From Albula goreensis (Eukaryota > Chordata > Actinopteri > Albuliformes > Albulidae), in assembly GCA_022829145.1 (NCBI GenBank), contig CM040753.1, forward strand, positions 21,015,884 to 21,079,883: a stretch of 64,000 nucleotides of DNA, written 5' to 3'. This document shows positions 36,201 through 49,600 of this stretch, in pieces (positions within the stretch are counted from its first letter, which is position 1; each line of letters starts with the position of its first letter). The translations under genes and the position numbers were made by a program. Under the pieces are notes generated by a model, which saw only the letters and a program-made list of their open reading frames with translations, was not told where the DNA came from and did not search any database.

Positions 36201-39000
36201 AATATGTGCTTGTGTGTGGCAGCCATTTTCTCCCAGTGATTCTCCATATATCATACAGTCATACATTATATTGTTATATCATACATTAACTGAGTTATGG
36301 ATATTCTACAAGAAGGTCAGTGGTTCAGTAGTGAGACTTTTCTTCATTAAATTGATGGAAAATAAGAAAAGTACAGAGTGACCCTCATTTCTCACCTCAC
36401 TTAGTTGTGAATGGGTTCATTCATTGCTCAAAATGAAGAGTGGATGTTCCATTTAACTGCCACCAAGACTGCTTTTGGATCTTCTTCTTTTATTGGCAAT
36501 TGCCATGCTGTCATATTACATTAAAAATGCTATCTAAAATAGAAATATGGTTTGAAAGATTTTTCAAACCATTGTACTGTGAGCAGATATTGTGACCACT
36601 TTACTAGCCTTATCTCCCTCTAGTGGTGACCCTCATTGCTTCCACCCCTTACTAAAGGATCTGTTCACTCAGTAAATGAATGTAGGACCAAGAAAGAAGG
36701 AAATAAATGCAAAAACATTTCTTGGGCTGCTTCCTCAATTTTTGTTGAAAAAGAACAGTAATTGGAAAAATGTGATGTATTGTAAACACTACTGATTACA
36801 ATGGTCCAGTGGTCACATATCCTGTATATGTATTTTTTTTTTACTGAATTGAATATAAATTTTACATTTTACTGACCATTTCAGATGTTTATGCAATAGT
36901 TATTCAGGTATGTTCAAATGATGATTTTAAGAGTAATGTCATAATCAAAATAATCTGATTAACTGACTGAGCACTGTAAAAGGAAAAGCTTGTGTCCTTT
37001 ATATTTTGAATAGTATTCAGATTACTCTTTTAGCTACCAGCAGCCTGTATTTATATAACGTAGGGATGGAGTAGATGTGATTTTCTGTGTTAGAGTTTGT
37101 CAAAAGCGTCTGTACAAACAGGTTAACATTTAAAGAATGAAGCCCTGTAGGAGAAAGTCAGCACTTGTATCAGCTGCCTTAACCTGACAAAAAAAAAATA
37201 TTTTTACATTGCATTATCTTGAATTACATTAGATCAGATTAAAGTCATTTAGCAACCCCTCTTATCTACAGTGACTTTAAAAATGACTTAGGTAAGTAGT
37301 CTCGCCAATCAGACATGCAGAGTAATCTCAGAAATCAGACAAGATCTACATGAGGGGGTGTTCCGCCCCCACCGCTGAAACTGCACCTGCAAATATGGGG
37401 CTATATTTTAGTATTCCTAATACTTGGTGCATGGTGTGCAGTGCAAGTGCATTTAGGGTGTTTCCATAGCCTTATTTTATAGTTTTATGGAGGGATTGTG
37501 AAATATTCAAAACTAAAAAAGCTGATATACCATCATAAGTTCATGCATATCCAGAATGTAAACACTTAACAGATGTCATAAAGGAGAAGTCTCTTTCGAG
37601 AAAAGGAGCATTTACGAGGAAAAATGATCAAAAAGGTAAACATAAACAATGCTTATTTGTAAGGCTGCAATGTTATGATTTTTAGTAACTTTCTTAGGTG
37701 TCTATCTATCCCTGTCAGTGAGCTTGGAAATGTAACCACTGTTCATTCTTGATGCAGTTTTCCTTTTTTTGCCTTTAACATTATTTTTCACATTGATCTC
37801 CTTGACACACTGCATAATTTTGCATTTACTATGACTAACAAAATTGAAATTCAAGAACCACATATTTGACCTCTTTTAAAATGTAACTCTTATTACTTTA
37901 AACCACCCCCCCCATACACACACACACCTCTGTAACTTTGAATGACCATGACCCGCTTCTATTCTGCTGACTTTTGTTCAAAGTAATTCATCTGCTCATT
38001 AACATGTTAGTATTGTTCTATTTTTTTGTCACCAAGGTCTCCTTCTATATATAAATGCCATGGTCTGTGCCAGTGCCATAATTAAAATCAATGTAATGTA
38101 GATAATGACACTAACAGGCCACTAGAAGTCGTCAATGAGAGATATGGCTCTCTGATTGGCATTCATCACTGGTTTGTGGGTGAGGGCACTGGAGTACACA
38201 TGCATCAAGTGACTGCGATAAAATTGAAGTACACCTGGCAATTCCAAATTGGAGCGTTTTTTAATGCATGCTGCTGTGTTGTAATAAGCAGATGGTATTC
38301 TTATTTAATGAAATTAACTTTGCTAGTCTTCCTCATAAGTAGTTTGTGCTTTAGTGTCAAACAGCCTAAGCTTCCAGGATTTTGATCATACGTGGAAAAA
38401 AGAAGCCAACTTGAAGCATTAACACGCACTCAGATAAAACTTGATGGCTTACTAAGATCTTTAATAAAACTAAGAGTAATTCCTACAATTGCTGAAGATC
38501 AAACAACAGTTTATAGGTTGTATATGGGAAATACAACATTGTTGGTAAATTGAGAAAACAAATATAAATACAGCCAGGGAGAATTAACGATATATTATGA
38601 CCAAGGTCTGGAGTTATTTTACAAGTGCTGTGAACATCAAACAAACCTGTGATCAGCAAAATAAATAAATCCAATTGCGAACTGTATAAAGTAACTATGA
38701 AGCACAACATTCATAACATTTGGCAGTTGGGAAAATATACTTGTTTACTTGCAAAGGAAATTTTAAGAATGTAAATGCTGTACTCAACATGAACAATCTT
38801 CAACCTATTTGCAAATTGACTTAATATAGTGTAACTTAGACCACTCACAGATTCTAAATATTGTTCTATTGTTTTGTATCAGAGGAAGAAATCTCTGACC
38901 CGTTCCACAATATGCTTCAGACTCAATTTATAGAGCACAGTAACAATATAGCACAGTAACAAACTGTAAAATACAAAAATGTGTTTATATTTCAGCATTA
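33231..39000. other. spacer between cilp2 and yjefn3
   Basis: A 5.8-kb AT-rich intergenic spacer between two genes on the same strand. I see a very AT-rich stretch at 33.48-33.72 kb and an 11-bp perfect hairpin at 36547-36572. A stretch near 37200-37330 (catttagcaacccc...gactta) resembles a degenerate copy of a short motif common in fish genomes. No coding exon is supported; the open frames of up to 111 codons lack known domains. Confidence 0.5.
36547..36572. repeat. perfect 11-bp inverted repeat
   Basis: atggtttgaaa / tttcaaaccat with a 4-nt loop, in the cilp2-yjefn3 spacer. Confidence 0.9.
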
Positions 39001-39006
39001 TTTATT
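39001..39006 (-). terminator. yjefn3 polyadenylation signal
   Basis: AATAAA on the minus strand, 22 nt after the yjefn3 stop codon, which would give a very short 3' UTR. Confidence 0.65.
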
Positions 39007-39028
39007 GAAAGAAGCTCAGGTGTGTTTT

Positions 39029-39225
39029 TTATAGTTCTATAAAACAGTCTGTGCCAGGATATTCTGGCAGGTTGAGCTCATATTTCTTCTGGATGTCATA
39101 AGGCAGGAAGCGTCCGGCCAGGAAGTGCTTCCCGGGGAAACTGGCAGCGCACTTCTTTGGTGCCGTGAGGGAGATGAGGACGTCTGGATTTATTCCATCC
39201 GTGCTGGCCTCATCTGCATCCCAAC
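39029..39225 (-). CDS. yjefn3: yjefn3 last exon
   Basis: A 197-nt exon from phase 1 to the TAA stop, encoding [40 protein letters not shown] and ending [10 protein letters not shown]. This completes the conserved PSGWD motif and the C-terminal strand. Confidence 0.95.
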
Positions 39226-40647
39226 CTTAATTTATCAAAGGAACACAGTCTGCAGCACAGTCTGCACTGGCAATCCATAAGTCATACTCATACAACCATA
39301 AAGATGTCATGAGCCACAAAATGATTTAGTCATTATTTGGGATAAATATCTGAAGAAGAAAATACCAGTAATATATCCCTTTGGTGGATCTGTTAAAATG
39401 GTGATGATGATGACAATGATGATGATGATGCTGCATATGATACCTGAGGGGACATCCAAGCTGGCGATGGGGATCTTTATCTGCTTCAGGGTGACCAAGA
39501 TTCCCGCATAGGGTTCCCTCACATCCATGTGATCTGTCTCGGGTCCCAGGATGGCATCAATCACCAAATTGTAGGCATCGTTTATCAGCTGCACCTGAAC
39601 ACAGCAAGCACACCACACACCATTAACAAATACAGCCTGTTTCTGGGACACATTCTCTGCGACTGTTTCATTATTATATTGAATATGTTGTAGTTACATG
39701 ACATATCATATCATCTTTGTTAGACACAGACTCAAGAAAAACTGACTGTGCAAAAGTGATGATCCAAGTTTTCTACACCTACAAGTTTCATTTAAGATCA
39801 TCAAATTGAACTGAATGCTACTGGAAAAAACAAAATGTCTGGCCATCTCATAACAAAGGGGTGCATCTATAAGGAAAAAATGACTAAGTTAAATAAATAA
39901 AATCAACCTTTACCAAATGTACTGAACCACTGAATTTGGATAATGAAACCAAGGAGGGTTTACATCCCTAAAATATGAATCAAAACTCATACGGCATCAC
40001 ATTGGCCTTAGGAAATCTATGAAGAAGTATCTGGCTTTGAGGTTTACCATGCTGTTAAACTACCTCCTCACAAGATTCCTATGTCATGGCCTCACTGCTG
40101 GCCACAGGACGAGAAGAGCACAGCATACTGTAACCCCATTATGCTGAAGTCTGTTCCATTTGGGCATATTGTGTGTGTGAAATAAGCCGTTTTGTCTTTT
40201 GAATTGTAGTTACAAAAGTAGGTCTTTAGTCAGTTCCCACATAATTTTACAGAACCAAAAAACAGAATTACATAGCAGTCCCATTGAGTGAGCATGGCAG
40301 TCATAGAATCTCACCACGCAAACCATTCCCATTTCAAAGATACTTTCTGCCCCGTTTTGCAAAAATCATTAAAAGTAAAAATAGAATAGATAAAATAGAT
40401 CAATTTAACTATTTATCTTGCATGTACACATAGTCATAATAAACCTGTGAAAGCACCACTTAATTGTCTATTCAAGCTTTCACAGCACCATTGACCCGTT
40501 TCCACTCAATCACCTCTGTTGGTAGATAGGAGAGGAAGGGGATGTCCATCTTCTCACACTGAACTGTAAAGTCCTGATGAAGACTGTGAGGAGAACGCTT
40601 GGGGTAGAAGATAGTGGGCTCATATTCCTGTCCCCAAGCAAGAGAAA

Positions 40648-40682
<35 letters not shown>

Positions 40683-43600
40683 GAGAGAGAGAGAAGGGAG
40701 TGGAGGGGGGAGCAACACAGAGAGACATATCATAAATATTCATTTCTCAGAAAAATAGTTTGGAAAGTTGATTTATTGTTGACTTTTTTATTTTGTTGCC
40801 TATTCTGCAATGAATTTGTATATTCACATAAACAAGAGATAATGGACAAAATAATGAATAAGAATGATTTTGGCTGTCTTTTGCCTTCAGGGAAGTTTCC
40901 ATTCATCTTCTAAAGCTGTAATGCAACATTTAAACTGTTTCTAGTGAGACGATTATTCTAGAACACAAGTTTCCAGTTCTTTGAGAGATGAGAGATGGCA
41001 ACCTACTCTACACTCTTTGTGCCAGAACCTCCCATGAAGGTTCATTCAGTGTTCAGATCTGATGATTGGGGATGCCATGGAAGTTATTTGACTCCATCCT
41101 GGTGTTCTGTAACCACTCGTAAACCCATTTAGGAGTGAGAATTGTGGTGATAGCATCTGTGAATATGGGATCATCTGGAGGGAATAATGATTGAACCACA
41201 AGGTGCACCTGGTGCAGCCTAAAATGGCTTTGGCAATTGTATTCCTTGGCTGTAATGCTACAATGCAGAGTAACATACCATACCATAACAACACCATAAC
41301 AGATCTACCACCATGTTCATCACTTGGGAATAGGCAATGTGGTTTGAAGGGTAATTTCAGCCTTCTAACAGAAACTTGTCTATATGTAAGCAAAATAAAA
41401 GATGATACATCAGACCAAATTACTTTCTTCCACCACACTGTAGCTCAGGTTTTGTGCTCATGAAGCAACATGTGTTTTCTTTTGTTTTCAACCAAACTAT
41501 TTCTCAGTTCATCTGAGATATTAGATTTGTTTGTGAAAAATAATATTTTCTACTCTTTAAAATGCTTTATAAAGCTGAGAATGTGGCTGGTTAGTAGAGC
41601 AGTTATCAGATGTGTGCATACATTTATTTGTCTCTTGTTATTATTTGTAATCTTTGCTTGCAATGTATTTGAGTGGATGCCATGCCAATGAAGTGCCTTG
41701 TAATTTGTATTACTCAAACGTCCTCTTAAATCCCCAACTCTCTAAATTCACTCTCTAAGAAATTACCCTAGGAAGAGCATCTTGGGTACAAAATGTTAGC
41801 ACAATTACTCTCAAACAGGCAGCACTGGAGAGAGAGAGCCTTTAAATTCAGGTGATTTGACTTGACTGTGCACCAGGGTGGCTGAGGTCCTGACATGATT
41901 TAAGAAAGGATGTTGTTTGTTTGTCTGTTCCCTTCTGTAATCTAAATCAGGGATACAGGGAGTTCTTGCTCTTTGTGCCAGCCTCCTGAGTGACTTAGGA
42001 TTTCACTAGTTCTCTAAAGGCAATTAAAAGCCAGGGTTAGTGAAGAGTCAAAGACCTGCTGATAGAAAAGGTGTGATGTGGCCTCCCATGACAAGGATCC
42101 CAAACAAACAGATAGACAATAAATGTATATAGACTGTTTCTTTTGGGTGTAGGCATGTTTTTGTTGTCATGCTAGGCAACAGTATAACACCTATCACAGG
42201 CTTTTCCTCTCTGTAGTCTTTGAGTCCACATAAGGCTGGAGTACCAGGGGAATGATTTGTCTTTCTGCATGTACAGGATGGGCTCCCTAGACGGTAAATC
42301 ATCTTCAATGCAAGCAGCTGCTGGCCACATATCTAAATCCGCTGTGAACCAAGGGCCCCAACATTGGGTAAAGAACATAATGGCAGCTACCTGTGTGGAG
42401 TGGTGTGGGCACCCATCTCCTGCTGGGATCCTCCCAGACTGTCCACCTGAGCCTACCACAGCCCTTCACTTCAGCCTCAGGCACAAAGAACAGCTGCTGT
42501 GCTATGGGGTCAGACGCAGGCCTGTTTTTCTCTGGGCTCAGACCTCCTTTAGCTTGAACATCCTCCCCACCAAGGCAGGACTCTTGCAAGCAGACGTTTG
42601 AAACCTGACTCTTTCTTTGATAACAGTCTATAGCTACTCACAGTGGTGTCTCTTGAGGTAAAGCACAGGCAAGGGTTGTATTGATTTTAGGTTAATTATT
42701 ATTGAAAAATTTTTAAAAAGTATTTAAAAAGCCATGTCTCACAGAAGGGCAAATTCCCAAACAGGTGAGATGACAGGGCAGATGAGGGTACAGCTACTAA
42801 ATCATTTGATGCTATTCTTATTATGTTTCCCAATACAAAGCTGTGGCTGTAAATGATTTTAGTCCAATCATATGCAATGTATTGTTTGTTGAGTTATTTA
42901 AAGTACATTGCTGAACAAGACAGTGGAAATGGAAATCGTCACACATGAGTGCCAGGAACACTGAGGCAGAAGCCAAAGTTGGAACATGGATGAGTAAAGC
43001 TAATGTTAAAATCAGCCAAGCTTAACTGCTGGAGAGCAAATGTCTTCTACAACCCAAATTCACAAATCCATGTTCTCCAGGATAGAATCTGTGCAGATGT
43101 GCATGACTATTTAGAGCACCCTGGGACAGCACTTTAAACCTAGAGGAGTTATGGAAAGATCATGGATTATTATATCTTAGTGATAATACCCCTATTGGTT
43201 TAGACTATGTACTCCATAGAATTTCTGTGTACTCCAAGAATCTCCATAGTGTGTTAAATGTCACAAGATAATATTCAATTCCATTCAGCTTGAATGGAAT
43301 TGTTTTGCATGACCTTATAATAAAACGCTACGGAGATGTTTTCAATGAAGATCTTAGTGTTGAAATCTGTGGCAAAAGTCATATGGAACACATACCAGTA
43401 AGAAAATGTTCATTTTCAAGTTTTTAGCATGGGTTTCACTGTTATTTGGCTGCTCCATAACATTTCCACCTTTCAAAGCCCACTGTCTTGTCTGTTCAAT
43501 GTCTCCTGAATGAGCTGTAACGCTCTCTACTGTACATTGCATGTCTGGGATAGATCAGTGGCTACCAGAAGCCCTTGTACTAGGGAGGCCTGGACACAAT

Positions 43601-46600
43601 CCACTTCACACGTCCTCCATATGTTCTGTAGATGAGGCATGGTAAGAGTGCATGTAAGATGAACATCTTTTTCTTTGCATAACGAATAATGGCAAATGAA
43701 ACTGTAAAAAAACACAGGAGAAATGCAGCCAAAAACAGCCAAACAAATGTCTAGACCATCACCTTTTCAAAGCTCAGTTTATTGTAAGCCTTTTATGACT
43801 CAGATAAAATTTATGTTTGATGGTAGATGTTGACCTCAATCAATTTTCCTATTCATAAGTATAGAAGCCATGAGAAGTACACAATCACTAATAACCAGGG
43901 GTCAAAATTTCCCTTGTCAGATTTATCACAGATTAACTACAGGTGGCTCATTAAAACTTAGCAAGCCACCAGAAATAACCATCAAAGTAATTAATTAGTA
44001 TTATGGTTAGTTAATGAAAGTTATGTGTACAGTTATACAAAATAAATGTGCAAATGTTGAACTGAAATGATTTCATTGGTTACTGAGTAGGTGATTGACA
44101 CTCTCATATAGAAGATGTATCCCAACTGCCAGTGAAATAAAATTACATCCCATCCATCTGATGCAGATTTTGTGGTGAACCCAGTGGTAAGGACATAACA
44201 ATATAATCAAAATTCAGAGATAATTACAATTACTTTATGAACAGAAATTAAACAAATAATATCCTTTTTATAAACAATAAATAGTTGTGACTTCTCTTGC
44301 AAGTATATCAGTGTGTGCCTGATCTTTTTTTTCCAATGCAAATCTTTCTTTCATTTTGCTGATGTCAAAATCAAGTTACAAGTTACATATGTGGTGAATT
44401 TATCAATCATAATTTTCAATTTTGAGACAATTATCTTGTAATCTGAAGCCAAAAATATTATTTTATCACAGTGTCAATGATCCACTATACATTTCTATCA
44501 GACAAGTTGCAAACATGGGAGCTGACATTCTAAATCTGCTGAAATTAATACTAACAGAAATATACTATAGCTTGTGTGGTGATTCACAGATTCAGACTGT
44601 GACACATTGTGACAGTGAAGCCAGAGCAATGATGAACCCGTCATTTCTGAGATTAAGCACATTGAACGTGTTCTCCCTATTGTCAGAGACTGGAATGGTG
44701 TTTTTTCACTTGATTTTCTCGGATTGACTGCCATTGTGACAGCACCTGCTGCACATCACACGATGGACGTGTCCTTTAGCTTCCCAGTCGGGGCCATGGT
44801 CATGCTGTGGGCTTTACTTACAAATATACGCAGGTGTCTGGCACACACCAGACCTATGGAGCCGTTCTGCTCTGGGCCACAAACTACCAAGACTGTGGGC
44901 TGCTTCTTACTCAGGGAACTCAGGGGAAAGGCCTGAAGGAGAAAAGAGAAGACAGTTAAGAGAAAGATGGTTAAGCAGCAATGTTATTTCATACACTGAT
45001 AAAACCCAATGTTGTGACATACTGGAGCAAAAACAAAAGTAACGATTATCTTAAAATAATCCTTCAAAAAATTCCCTTTAACACTGATATAGATTTTTTT
45101 GGTAAATCTGAAGTCTGCACCATACTCAGTGCTAACCCCAAAGGGAAAATAAGATCTATTTTGATTAGCAAAATGAACCATTTAAATGACCAAAATTGAT
45201 ATATTTAAATGCAGATGAACTCCACAGCCTCAGTTTTATTTGCTGAACTGGTGGCCTCAGACAAGGAATTTTTGGTAACTAAGTAAAATTCCTTACAGAG
45301 TAAAACAAACTAGTGTGTACCGGATAGACAGTCTTTGAAGTTGGCTTGCGTCAGAATGAGAACAAAACAAACACAAACAATCAAGGGTAAATAAATAGTT
45401 TACATCAAACTTTGCCTGTAATCTCTTAAAACAACAGCTGTAATGGAAATAGTTACTGAAGAAAAATGATGCTGATGCTTTTCACATTTAGTTAGAATCA
45501 ATGTGACAGCTTGATGTATCATACAGTTTCATTCTTAAAAATAACAGAACTTCCTTTGTTCAGCCTTTCTAATAACAGCCCAAATGGCTCTCCTGTGGCT
45601 CTGTCAGTAAATTCACTGAGCTTTGAGCTTCAGCTGTCTTATTAGTTCACAGTGACTGAGAGTCTGCAGTGGCAGGACATAACTGAACTGGTTTCATCCA
45701 GGCAAGACGGCAGGGTGGGTGAAAAATGGCGTCAAATAGCTCAGTTTAAAACCAAAACAATCCTTCCCAGCACTGCTCCCCGTGCCCAAGGGTGGCATGT
45801 TGTCATCACTGACAGATACTTCTCTCCTTTGAATGCACTGCTATGTCTCAGTGATGGGAGACCTGATGGACAAATGTCTGGAGGAATGTTTCTAGTGTGC
45901 AGTAGTGGATGTATGTGTGGGTTTCAGCTGTGGTGCTCTTTGCATGGGGTGCATGTGTTTCGGCTGTGGTGCTCTTTGCATGGGGTGCATGTGTTTCGGC
46001 TGTGGTGCTCTTTGCATGAGGTGCATGTGTTTCGGCTGTGGTGCTCTTTGCATGAGGTACGTGTGTTTCGGCTGTGGTGCTCTTTGCATGGGGTGCATGT
46101 GTTTCGCCTAAGGTGCTCTTTGCATGGGGTACTTGTGTTTCGGCTGTGGTGCTCTTTGCATGGGGTGCATGTGTTTCGCGTGAGGTGCTCTTTGCATAGG
46201 TACGTGTGTTTCGGCTGTGGTGCTCTTTGCATGGGGTGCGTGTGTTACAGCGCTAACTCCAGAGGCACAATTAGCAAATCCAAACTGGGGGAAAAATCCT
46301 CCGGTTGAAGGGAGTGCATGTTAATATGCACATTCTCTAACGTGTGTAGCCAGGCTCTTCTGTGCACTCCAAAGCCCACCAGCTGAGCTGCATGGCCGCT
46401 GCCCCAGGGGATGCCCGTCCACAGATGGCACAGGCTCACTCAAAGTGCCCACGCTGCTAATATGCAATGAGGTGGTGAGTGCACAGCTCATTCTTGCCTT
46501 CCCTCCCACAGGGATGCTCAAGCTAATTATGCATTACTCCATAGGACTCCCCCATACACTGCACAAACAGTCACAGGGGGCTGTCACTGCACAAAGGAGT

Positions 46601-49600
46601 ACTGATTTATTACAACGCTCCACTCTGGAAGCACATTTTTGTACTATGAACGGTGAAAGCTCTGTCCATTTATCTGGCAGTGTTTACCACACACCAATGT
46701 TAAGATGGTCTTCATATTGGGCCTCATTTATGAATTACACATAATTTATCAATGACACATGAGTATTTACGTGTTTTTTTCTCAAAGAAGTCAAGCAAAA
46801 TGATAGAAGCAATGAAGAAAATCTTTAGGATGAGTTCTTGAAATTCTTCCAGGCCTTATTGGATTCAGACCTTAAATTCTTATACAAGCCTGTAGCCTTG
46901 ATGCTTATATGCCTATGGCCACTGCATGCTCTCCCACTGAACCAGATTTCTGAGAGATTTTCTTCAATGTGGGATCAAATGGAGATTAAGTTCTATCAAG
47001 ATTTCCAAGATTTTATTACAACATATAAGTAAGTATTTCTTGGTGATTAATAGAAAATGTCCTATGATAAATGTTTTTGAAATATTTTCCTGGTTTTTGT
47101 AAATTCAAAATTATGGATTGATATTCTACTGTCACATAAATTGACACAACATGAATAATATTATTTCCAGTGTAATTCCATGAAACTTCATATCCTGATA
47201 GTTAGGGTTTTTTAATACACACTGAAATCTCTCTCCCAGTTCTATGTACTAAAGTTGCGTCAGTTCCTTGGTGAATACAATCATGTGTCAGTTTAACTGA
47301 TAGAGTTAATAGTGTGTATGTGTGTGAGAGAGGGAGAGAGAGAGCACAAAGCATTAGCCACTGGCCACTGGCCTGTCAGCCCCCCCTGTGCTGCCTCAGG
47401 CCTGTCAGAGTGAACCCAGCGCTCCATCACTGTCAGTGTTGTGCTGTACATAGCAAGCTGGGACTTCCAGAGGGAAGAATGGCATCCAAGCCTTTTTTAA
47501 AAGCCCCATCTTATTAAAATAACCATGACAGGTTCGGAAAAAATACCAGAGCATTCGCCACAGGATGTTGACTTTAAATAACGCACTTTCCATTGTGTTC
47601 CTAAACTGGGTGGGCTGTGTGGCCCTCATTGCAGAGATTTCCCCAGCCAGGCCTGTAATCTCGTTCTCCTGTTTCCTGGGGTTTATGTGTGCCATGCAAT
47701 TACTGACACCTTTTCAAAATTCATTAATTTCACTGTGACACTATATGCATAGTATGTGCCAACTGGAATAAAGGTGTTTACGCTACATATAGCAGAGTGT
47801 TCTTTTCTTGTCTCTGAAGCAGCCAAGGTGTTAGACATAACATATTGAACATGAAAAGTCACAGCCCTCATTTTTGTGACATCACTCTGTGTTTGAGTGC
47901 TTTGTCTGCAGAAACAAAGGCCCCATGACTTAAAACTCAGAGGTTTTATTAGACTTTAATAACTGAAAGAGGGATGTTTGGATGAGTTCCAGTAGCTCAC
48001 AAAATTTGTTCATTGGAAGAAAAATTGAACAAAGAAGCTGAAGTGATTATAATAATAGTATCAATGGCACAGAGGGCATTACTTTGTAAAGAATGCTAAA
48101 GAACTCACATTCTCAGTTTGAATATTTTTGTTCTGGAGAATTTTTGCTTTGGACACATCATCTAGCAATAGATGTAAAATCTATATAAAATCTATATAAA
48201 TTACCTTCCTAATGAACAAGGCAACATAAAAGCTGTTAAACAGTAATGTGCCCAATTAAACCAAGTGGAATTGCTCAGTTGACCCTATTGAGTGATTATA
48301 GAGCAGCAATTTATATTGATGTAAGCTTGGCTTGTTCAAATAAACACTTTCTATGAGGTTTATTTCTCAGACATTAATTGATTTCTTTTTCCAGACAACA
48401 TCAGATACAAGTCAGACATTCAAGTTCCATGTAATTGTAGGTTTCAAGGCTGATAATTTGATCAAGTCTCTGTGCCATGAGCTGCGTTTAACTTGCATGA
48501 AAAGCATGAGTGCCTCTTCACAGAGAGGCAGGATCCGGTTTCTTTTTAAAGAGGGTCCTAGCAAGAACACAGTGTCATTAAAGGTATACTTTGTATCTCA
48601 AACTGTGCAGCACTGGTATTTCGAGCCTGTGAGAGAGCTGAATTGACATACCCAGGCTAGACCCCCTGGGCCTGGAACAGCTCGTGATAATTGGAGCAGA
48701 GTGTCCCTAATTAATTCCGAGGTGCAAAGTATGCCCCTCTAAGTGGAAAACAACACCAGTTTTTGGATTTCTTTTGCAGTAGGGAAAAGTTAAAAAGTGA
48801 GAACGGAAGAGGATGGACGTGGTCCCCTTTGCACGTGCTGTTCAGCAGGTTTATGAGCTGGTCGCTGCTCTGCGCCCCATGGAGGAATGTTGTTTTTGTG
48901 GGCTCCTGCCAGTGCACCCAGCACACGGCTCTGGGGCCACACAGATGCTAGCTGAGCTTACTCTAGGTGACAGCGGCTCTCTAATGAGGTCCCTGGAAAC
49001 GCACGCTCCTGACAGTACTTCTAATAAGCGGCATGTCCCCTGTCTTCACACCTCCACCTGATTCATGCAATGCAAGGACATCAGGGTGTGAGTGCCATGA
49101 ACATCTCTGCAGCAAAACTGTGTCAGTGACTGACACCCTCAGATTAAGAAGACAAACCCTGAGAGAAATGAAGAGGCAAGCTCAACAGTGAGGGGATTTC
49201 ACTGACTGAAAATGGTCAAAATCCAACATGTTTTGGATCTGATACAAATCATGGACCATTTCCCCTGCATATTTGTAGTTTTGTCAATATGCAATCAACA
49301 AATATTAAATCCAGATTTAACTTTCAGACACATATAATCCTTGGATTCCATTGGATATGACATGCAGTCAATTCCTTCGTACTGATGTCTCTGTGACATG
49401 AAATGAAGCACAGTGATTCTTGGATGTCAGACCTTATACATTAAAAAAAGGTTCTTATTCCAGACCTCAGATATCTCCGCAAGAGAAATTATTGATTGAC
49501 ATGTTGGAATCAGGTAAACTCATTATTTCCAAATGGTGTCAATCCAGAAATACAAAGACATTGGTTGAATAGGTGTTGAAAGGACATTGTTCATTACATG

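Larger units (their letters stand above)
40628..44821 (-). other. yjefn3 intron (4.2 kb)
   Basis: Holds a GA microsatellite, a Tc1-like transposase fossil, a dispersed repeat copy (41720-41832) and a 12-bp hairpin (43276-43302). It also holds a GC-richer stretch at 42.2-42.6 kb with overlapping open frames of about 95 codons and no known domain. Confidence 0.6.

Noticed and set aside
37200..37330. Degenerate copy of a common fish interspersed motif
   Set aside because: Only a short segment resembles it, and I cannot name the family or its boundaries, so it is mentioned only in the spacer entry.
42172..42601. GC-richer stretch with three open frames of about 95-114 codons
   Set aside because: No recognisable domain, no supporting splice sites joining them to yjefn3, and both strands are equally open.
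45652..46308. 218-codon open frame
   Set aside because: It is produced by the 36-bp minisatellite. The opposite strand is equally open, there is no known domain, and it lies in a yjefn3 intron.
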